From contig JAURMY010000098.1 in assembly GCA_030830465.1 (NCBI GenBank), positions 1 to 12,176 of the forward strand: a stretch of 12,176 bases of DNA, read 5' to 3'. The translations under genes and the position numbers were made by a program. The notes under the pieces are model-generated. The model searched no databases. It was not told where the DNA came from and saw nothing but the letters and a program-made list of their open reading frames with translations. Below, piece by piece: positions 7,010 through 12,176 of this stretch. Position 1 is the stretch's first letter; each line of letters begins with the position of its first letter. The DNA is from Alphaproteobacteria bacterium. Lineage in GTDB: Bacteria; Pseudomonadota; Alphaproteobacteria; Rhodobacterales; Rhodobacteraceae.

Positions 7010-8067
7010 TGTATTTCGCCTCTGACAACGCCGGGCCTGTCGCCCCTGAAATCATGGCAGCACTTTCGCAGGCCAATCAGGGATACGCCCTTGGCTATGG
7101 CCGTGACGATTTGACAAAGGCCGCGCAAAACCGCCTGCGCGAAGTGTTTGAAGCCCCCGAAGCCGAAGTGCACTTCGTCATCACCGGCACCGCCGCCAAC
7201 GCCCTGTCGCTGGCCACAATCGCCAATCCCTGGGAGGTGGTTTTCTGCCACCAAGAGGCCCATGTCCAGGTGTCCGAAGCCAACGCGCCCGAGTTTTTCT
7301 CGGGCGGGGCCAAGATGCTGGGCGTTGCCGGGCCTTCGGGCAAGATCGACCCGGCGGCCTTTGACTATGCTTTGGGTGATTTTGAAAGCGGCGGCACGAA
7401 AGAAGTGCAGCGCGGCCCGCTGAGCCTGACACAGGTCACCGATCTGGGGGCGGTCTATACCGTGGACGAGATCCGCGCCCTGACCACCATCGCCAAACGC
7501 CACAACCTGCCGGTTCATCTGGACGGTGCGCGTTTCGCCAATGCGCTGGTCACTTTGGGCTGTACACCGGCCGAGATGACATGGAAATCCGGCGTCGATA
7601 TCCTGTCTTTCGGCGGCACCAAGAACGGCTGTATGGGGGTTGAAGCGGTGATCCTGTTTGACCCGGCCCGCGCCCGCGAATTTCAACTGCGCCGGATGCG
7701 CGGCGGCCATGTCCTGTCGAAAAACCGTTTTCTGGCGGCGCAGATGCTGGCCTATCTGGGGGATGATCTGTGGCTTGATCTGGCGCGCAGATCGAATGCC
7801 GCCGCCGCAAAGTTGGAACGCGTAATCCCCGACTTGCCGGGCGGCAAGCTTTTTCACCGTCGCGACGCGAATATGCTGTTCGCCGGCTGGTCGCGGCAGG
7901 GGCACCTTGCGGCCCGAAAGGCAGGCGCAAGCTATTACCTTGGCCATCGCGACACGCTGGAAGGCGCACCTGACGAGGTGATCCGTGGCCGCCTTGTCTG
8001 TAACTGGGCAACGACCGATCAGGAAATTGCGGATTTCGTCAAAGCCGCAAACGGCCAGGCAGTTTGA
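7009..8067 (+). CDS. ltaE: Low-specificity L-threonine aldolase (PLP-dependent)
   Basis: Cleaves L-threonine and L-allo-threonine to glycine and acetaldehyde, using pyridoxal phosphate. The 352 residues match the fold-type I aldolase / beta-eliminating lyase family. Signs include FASDNAGP at the start, GYGRDD (29-34), the ITGTAAN loop (58-64) for the cofactor phosphate, HQEAH (81-85) for ring stacking, VHLDGAR with D172 pairing to the PLP nitrogen, and SFGGTKNG with the Schiff-base lysine K205. ATG 7009 overlaps the upstream TGA by one base and has a good ribosome site, GAAGGGA (6995-7001), inside the YcgN-like gene. Enzyme class is secure; strict specificity (L, L-allo) is inferred. Other beta-eliminating lyases of the family are the main alternative. 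Confidence 0.9.
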   Translation: MYFASDNAGPVAPEIMAALSQANQGYALGYGRDDLTKAAQNRLREVFEAPEAEVHFVITGTAANALSLATIANPWEVVFCHQEAHVQVSEANAPEFFSGGAKMLGVAGPSGKIDPAAFDYALGDFESGGTKEVQRGPLSLTQVTDLGAVYTVDEIRALTTIAKRHNLPVHLDGARFANALVTLGCTPAEMTWKSGVDILSFGGTKNGCMGVEAVILFDPARAREFQLRRMRGGHVLSKNRFLAAQMLAYLGDDLWLDLARRSNAAAAKLERVIPDLPGGKLFHRRDANMLFAGWSRQGHLAARKAGASYYLGHRDTLEGAPDEVIRGRLVCNWATTDQEIADFVKAANGQAV

Positions 8068-8086
8068 CAGGTTTCACCGGGCGAAC

Positions 8087-8683
8087 TCAGCCAAGCTGTG
8101 CCAGATATGCGTCCAGATACTCGATCCGGTCCTGCCCCCAGAACTTTTCCTCGCCGACGATATAAAACGGCGCGCCAAACACGCCGCGTGTCACCGCTTC
8201 TTCGGTGTTGCGCGCATAGGTTTCGGCACCGTCCATCATACCCTTGTCCGTCAGACCCGCGTCAAACCCGTTCGCAGTCAGGCAGGCGCGGATCACCGCA
8301 TCATCGGCCACGTCTTTTTCCTCTTCAAAACAGGCGCGCAGCAAGGACTGCACCAGCCCGCCCAGATCGCCCCCGCCCGCATTCTGCGCCGCGATAATCG
8401 CATAGGACGCGGGTGCGGCATTGGTTGGGAAAAACGCCGGTTTGAAATTCATCGGCATGCCGTAGCGGGCCGAAATCCGTTTCAGTTCCTGCATCCGGTA
8501 GGCGGTCCGCGATTCGTGGCGCTGGGGCAAGGGCAAGCCGCCCATACGGGTGAAATTGCCAACCAGATCAAACGGTTTGTAAGTGACCGTTGCGCCATGT
8601 TTTGCCGCGACTTCCTCAAACCGGTTGCCGGCCAGATAGGCAAAGGTCGAAATCGGGTTCACGAAATAGTCGATATGCGCCAT
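8087..8683 (-). CDS. 2-hydroxychromene-2-carboxylate isomerase-like protein (DsbA/GST-kappa fold)
   Basis: 198-residue thioredoxin-fold protein with a helical insert. HCCA isomerases use glutathione to interconvert 2-hydroxychromene-2-carboxylate and its open-chain benzylidene-pyruvate form in naphthalene breakdown. Signs are DYFVNPISTFAYL with S12 in the place of the glutathione-activating serine, a central helical region, GVFGAPFY (167-174) with the cis-proline, and FWGQDR (181-186). There is no CxxC, which argues against an oxidoreductase role. The ATG at 8683-8681 follows AGGAC repeats on the minus strand. No aromatic degradation genes are near, so a general glutathione-linked isomerase role is as likely as the named one. 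It converges on ltaE with a 19-base gap and no visible terminator. Confidence 0.88.
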   Translation of the reverse strand: MAHIDYFVNPISTFAYLAGNRFEEVAAKHGATVTYKPFDLVGNFTRMGGLPLPQRHESRTAYRMQELKRISARYGMPMNFKPAFFPTNAAPASYAIIAAQNAGGGDLGGLVQSLLRACFEEEKDVADDAVIRACLTANGFDAGLTDKGMMDGAETYARNTEEAVTRGVFGAPFYIVGEEKFWGQDRIEYLDAYLAQLG

Positions 8684-8808
8684 GGGTCCTGTCCTGTCCG
8701 GTCTAAAACTTTCGCTATTTCACCTATGCCACTAGGCAAATGGCGATTGCAATGCTAAGCGGGCCGCAATTCACAAAACCGTCACGGGGCGCGTTCCCGG
8801 CACCGGAA

Positions 8809-8814
8809 AAGGGA
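8809..8814 (+). promoter_or_regulatory. Ribosome binding site that sets the prs start
   Basis: AAGGGA lies 6 bases before ATG 8821. The only other in-frame candidate, ATG 8740, has nothing similar and would add 27 residues with no family likeness. Confidence 0.75.
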
Positions 8815-8820
8815 CCCATC

Positions 8821-9837
8821 ATGAATTCTCTGGTCGAACCGAAACTGATCTCCGGCAACTCGAACCCGACATTGGCCAAAGCGATTGCCAAGCGCATGTC
8901 GATGCATCAGGGCCGGCCGGTTTCGCTGGTGGACACACGGGTTGAACGGTTCAACGATCAGGAAATCTTTGTCGAAGTCTATGAGAACGTCCGGGGCGAG
9001 GATATGTTCATCATCCAGTCAACGTCAAACCCCGCGAATGACAACCTGATGGAACTTCTGATCATGTCAGACGCGCTGAAACGCTCGTCGGCGGCGCGTA
9101 TCACCGCAGTGATCCCCTATTTCGGCTATGCCCGTCAGGACCGCCGCACCAAGGCCCGCACCCCCATCAGCGCCAAGCTGGTCGCCAACCTGATCGACCG
9201 CGCAGGGATCGAGCGGGTTCTGACGATGGACCTGCACGCGGCGCAGATCCAGGGCTTTTTCGAGGTGCCGGTGGACAACCTTTATGCCTCACCGATCTTC
9301 GCCATGGATATCAAGAAACATTTCCCGGATCTCAGCAAAATCACGGTGGTTTCGCCCGATGTCGGCGGCGTTGCCCGCGCCCGCGAACTGGCCAAACGGC
9401 TGGACCTGCATCTGGCAATCGTTGACAAGCGCCGCAATGCCCCCGGCGAAATCGCCGAAATGAACGTGATCGGGGACGTGACGGACCGGATTTGCCTGAT
9501 CGTTGACGATATTTGCGACACTGCCGGCACGCTGTGCAAGGCCGCTGAGACCCTGATGAACAGCGGCGCATCCGAGGTGCACGCCTATATCACCCACGGG
9601 GTTTTGTCCGGCCCGGCGGTCGAGCGTATCAAAGCTTCGGTCATGAAAAGCCTGGTGATTACCGACAGCATCGAGGCCACGCCAGAAGTCAAAGCCGCGA
9701 AAAACATCCGCATCGTGCCGACGGCGCCGATCTTTGCACAGGCGATCCTGAACATCGCCAATGGCACATCGGTGTCCTCATTGTTTGAAACGGAAACCCT
9801 CAGCACGATCTATCAGGGTTTCTACGACGAGAAATAG
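8821..9837 (+). CDS. prs: Ribose-phosphate pyrophosphokinase (PRPP synthetase)
   Basis: Transfers pyrophosphate from ATP to ribose 5-phosphate, giving PRPP for purine, pyrimidine, histidine, tryptophan and NAD synthesis. The 338 residues are slightly longer than the roughly 315 of the Escherichia coli enzyme, through a longer N-terminus and a few inserts. Motifs are [11 protein letters not shown] (43-53), the ATP-binding [11 protein letters not shown] (99-109), [12 protein letters not shown] (136-147) with a metal-binding His, SPDVGGV, VDKRR (201-205) and the PRPP loop [11 protein letters not shown] (228-238). The start at 8821 is chosen by the ribosome site and by family length. It is divergent from the isomerase gene across 137 bases in which I could not find a convincing promoter, and converges on the lectin gene 11 bases from its stop. 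Confidence 0.97.
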   Translation: MNSLVEPKLISGNSNPTLAKAIAKRMSMHQGRPVSLVDTRVERFNDQEIFVEVYENVRGEDMFIIQSTSNPANDNLMELLIMSDALKRSSAARITAVIPYFGYARQDRRTKARTPISAKLVANLIDRAGIERVLTMDLHAAQIQGFFEVPVDNLYASPIFAMDIKKHFPDLSKITVVSPDVGGVARARELAKRLDLHLAIVDKRRNAPGEIAEMNVIGDVTDRICLIVDDICDTAGTLCKAAETLMNSGASEVHAYITHGVLSGPAVERIKASVMKSLVITDSIEATPEVKAAKNIRIVPTAPIFAQAILNIANGTSVSSLFETETLSTIYQGFYDEK

Positions 9838-9848
9838 CGCGTTACGCT

Positions 9849-10199
9849 TTAATCGACTTCCCAATCGTCGGCGTTCTTCAACTCGCCAATCGCCGTCCAG
9901 GCGGCGCGCACCCGGGCAACCCGCGTGTCACCCCAGGTTTTGAAAACAATTTCAAAGCCTTCGCGCGTGATATGCGCGGCTGATATGTCCGCCCGCAGAT
10001 TGGTTTCCTGATCCATATCCCACATATCAACGTGAACAGAGACCGTCGGCGGGTTCTTGAAGATTCCGCCGAACAGCACGGTCTTGCGCTTTTCGCGCGC
10101 GCCGGTACCGGCCCACATTTCGCCTCCGTCCTCAAAGTCGGAAAACAAAATACTGCTGCCTTGGTCGATTCCGATAAGTGTGCTGTTAAGTTTTTTCAT
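9849..10199 (-). CDS. H-type lectin domain protein
   Basis: 116 residues making up little more than one H-type lectin domain, the six-stranded beta-sandwich of Helix pomatia agglutinin and discoidin C-terminal domains, which bind GalNAc/Gal as trimers. The likeness runs from FEDGGEMWAGTG through FKNPPTVSVHVDMWD, NLRADI, GFEIVFKTWGDTRV to RAAWTAIGE. From memory of the snail lectin, the sugar-contacting Arg (here R69 in NLR) and Trp (W89) are kept, while the His after the Trp is Gly here. I see no signal peptide or membrane segment, so export is doubtful. ATG 10199 is preferred: the frame stays open to an ATG at 10295, but those extra codons run through the atp terminator. The ribosome site is weak (GCGGAAA). 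Ligand and location are unknown. Confidence 0.8.
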   Translation of the reverse strand: MKKLNSTLIGIDQGSSILFSDFEDGGEMWAGTGAREKRKTVLFGGIFKNPPTVSVHVDMWDMDQETNLRADISAAHITREGFEIVFKTWGDTRVARVRAAWTAIGELKNADDWEVD

Positions 10200-10255
10200 T
10201 TTCCGCGGAGCATAAGGAACTTTTCCTATATTTCCAGCGAAAGTGGCACAATAAT

Positions 10256-10287
10256 GGAAAAGGCCCGGAAATTGTCCGGGCCTTTCC
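10256..10287 (-). terminator. Intrinsic terminator of the atp operon
   Basis: On the minus strand GGAAAGGCCCGGA pairs with TCCGGGCCTTTTCC over a 5-base loop: 13 bp, GC-rich core, one bulged base. A short T-run lies within the 3' arm, followed by CCATTATT. It begins 23 bases past the atpC stop, where the operon should end. Confidence 0.85.
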
Positions 10288-10310
10288 AGTTTCAACCTGA
10301 AGTCTGTGCG

Positions 10311-10709
10311 TTAAAGGCCCAGCGCCTCGACCAGCGACCTTGTATCGGCCAGACGTTTGTCCGCCGCGTCCTTGGCAGCCCCCGTCAGGCCTTCGCCTGC
10401 AGCCTGCGCTTCGGCCACCATGGCGTCAGCTGCTTCGCGGGTCATTTCCCCGCGCGGCACGGCATTTTCCGCCAGAACCGATGCGGTCTTGCCGGACACT
10501 TCAACGAACCCACCGGTCACGACGAATTCGGCCGTCTCACTGGCGCCTTTGGCCTTCAGAAGGCCGGGGCGCATGGTGGTGACCAAAGCGGCGTGATCGG
10601 CCATGGCGGTGAAGTCCCCTTCCGCGCCGGGGATTTCCACCTCGGACACATCCAGCGACGCCAGCATCCGCTCGGGCGAGACCAGTTCAAATCGCATCAT
10701 ATCGGCCAT
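10311..10709 (-). CDS. atpC: ATP synthase F1 subunit epsilon
   Basis: Epsilon subunit of the F1 rotor stalk, coupling the c-ring and gamma to catalysis and able to inhibit ATP hydrolysis through its C-terminal helices. The 132 residues show the N-terminal beta-sandwich (MRFELVSPERML, VEIPGAEGDFTAMADHAALVTTMRPG, FVVTGGFVEVSG) and an alanine-rich helical C-terminus from about residue 90. ATG 10709 is used because AGGGGG (10716-10721) lies 6 bases upstream; a TTG one codon earlier (10712) is unlikely. It is 15 bases after atpD and is the last gene before the operon terminator. Confidence 0.97.
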   Translation of the reverse strand: MADMMRFELVSPERMLASLDVSEVEIPGAEGDFTAMADHAALVTTMRPGLLKAKGASETAEFVVTGGFVEVSGKTASVLAENAVPRGEMTREAADAMVAEAQAAGEGLTGAAKDAADKRLADTRSLVEALGL

Positions 10710-10724
10710 CAAAGACCCCCTAAC

Positions 10725-12164
<1,440 letters not shown>

Positions 12165-12176
12165 TTAGAGCGCTTC
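12165..12176 (-). CDS. atpG: ATP synthase subunit gamma, last three codons only
   Basis: At the window edge the minus strand reads Glu-Ala-Leu-stop, ending 15 bases before atpD. atpG is the expected upstream neighbour, and an EAL ending is usual, from memory, for gamma subunits of this group. Only 12 bases are visible, so the call rests on position. Confidence 0.65.
   Translation of the reverse strand, partial: EAL

Noticed and set aside
8068..8086. Terminator between convergent ltaE and the isomerase gene
   Set aside because: The 19 bases hold no inverted repeat or T-run.
8740..8820. Upstream ATG extending prs by 27 residues
   Set aside because: No ribosome site, no family likeness in the extension; ATG 8821 has AAGGGA 6 bases upstream.
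8684..8820. Promoters and operator in the isomerase/prs divergent spacer, including the small palindrome TGCC-ACTA-GGCA at 8727-8738
   Set aside because: No -35/-10 pair with acceptable spacing stood out on either strand, and a 4-bp stem is too short to support a site.
10200..10295. Upstream ATG extending the lectin protein by 32 residues
   Set aside because: The added codons cover the atp terminator hairpin and do not look like a signal peptide.

Overview
The window reads as a GC-rich chromosomal segment of an alphaproteobacterium, most likely Rhodobacteraceae (Roseobacter/Rhodobacter group). This rests on protein character recalled from memory: a DUF2161 protein, the TIGR01459-type HAD protein, a family II (DHH) pyrophosphatase, a MetRS with a degenerate KMSKS loop and an H-type lectin next to the atp operon. 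No search was run. Genes are dense and mostly core metabolism. There is no phage, IS, CRISPR or tRNA gene, and no gene-free stretch over 300 bases.

Left part, + strand. The 3' nine tenths of metG (1-1595) is followed by a 132-bp spacer carrying a good sigma70-type promoter whose -10 box lies in the loop of a 12-bp inverted repeat. That promoter appears to drive a tight five-gene run: ppaC (Mn-dependent pyrophosphatase), a ChaC-type gamma-glutamylcyclotransferase, a class IIA HAD protein, a MaoC-like hydratase and ribF (FMN/FAD synthesis). Gaps are 2 bp, a 4-bp overlap, 12 bp and 15 bp.

Middle. A 105-bp long imperfect palindrome (5657-5761) separates ribF from a convergent DUF2161 gene (putative PD-(D/E)XK phosphodiesterase). 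The palindrome supplies that gene's stop codon. Divergent from it is a two-gene unit, a YcgN-type cysteine-cluster protein and a low-specificity L-threonine aldolase, joined by a TGATG overlap. A 2-hydroxychromene-2-carboxylate isomerase-like protein lies convergently 19 bp beyond.

Right part. prs (PRPP synthetase, +) starts divergently from the isomerase gene and converges, 11 bp apart, on a small H-type lectin gene. Beyond a clear intrinsic terminator (10256-10287) lies the end of the atp operon on the - strand: atpC, atpD and the last codons of atpG at the window edge.

I see no convincing new multi-gene system. The points most worth checking are the long palindrome, the palindrome wrapped around the ppaC promoter, the DUF2161 nuclease-like protein, the lectin, and active-site departures in MetRS and the HAD protein.
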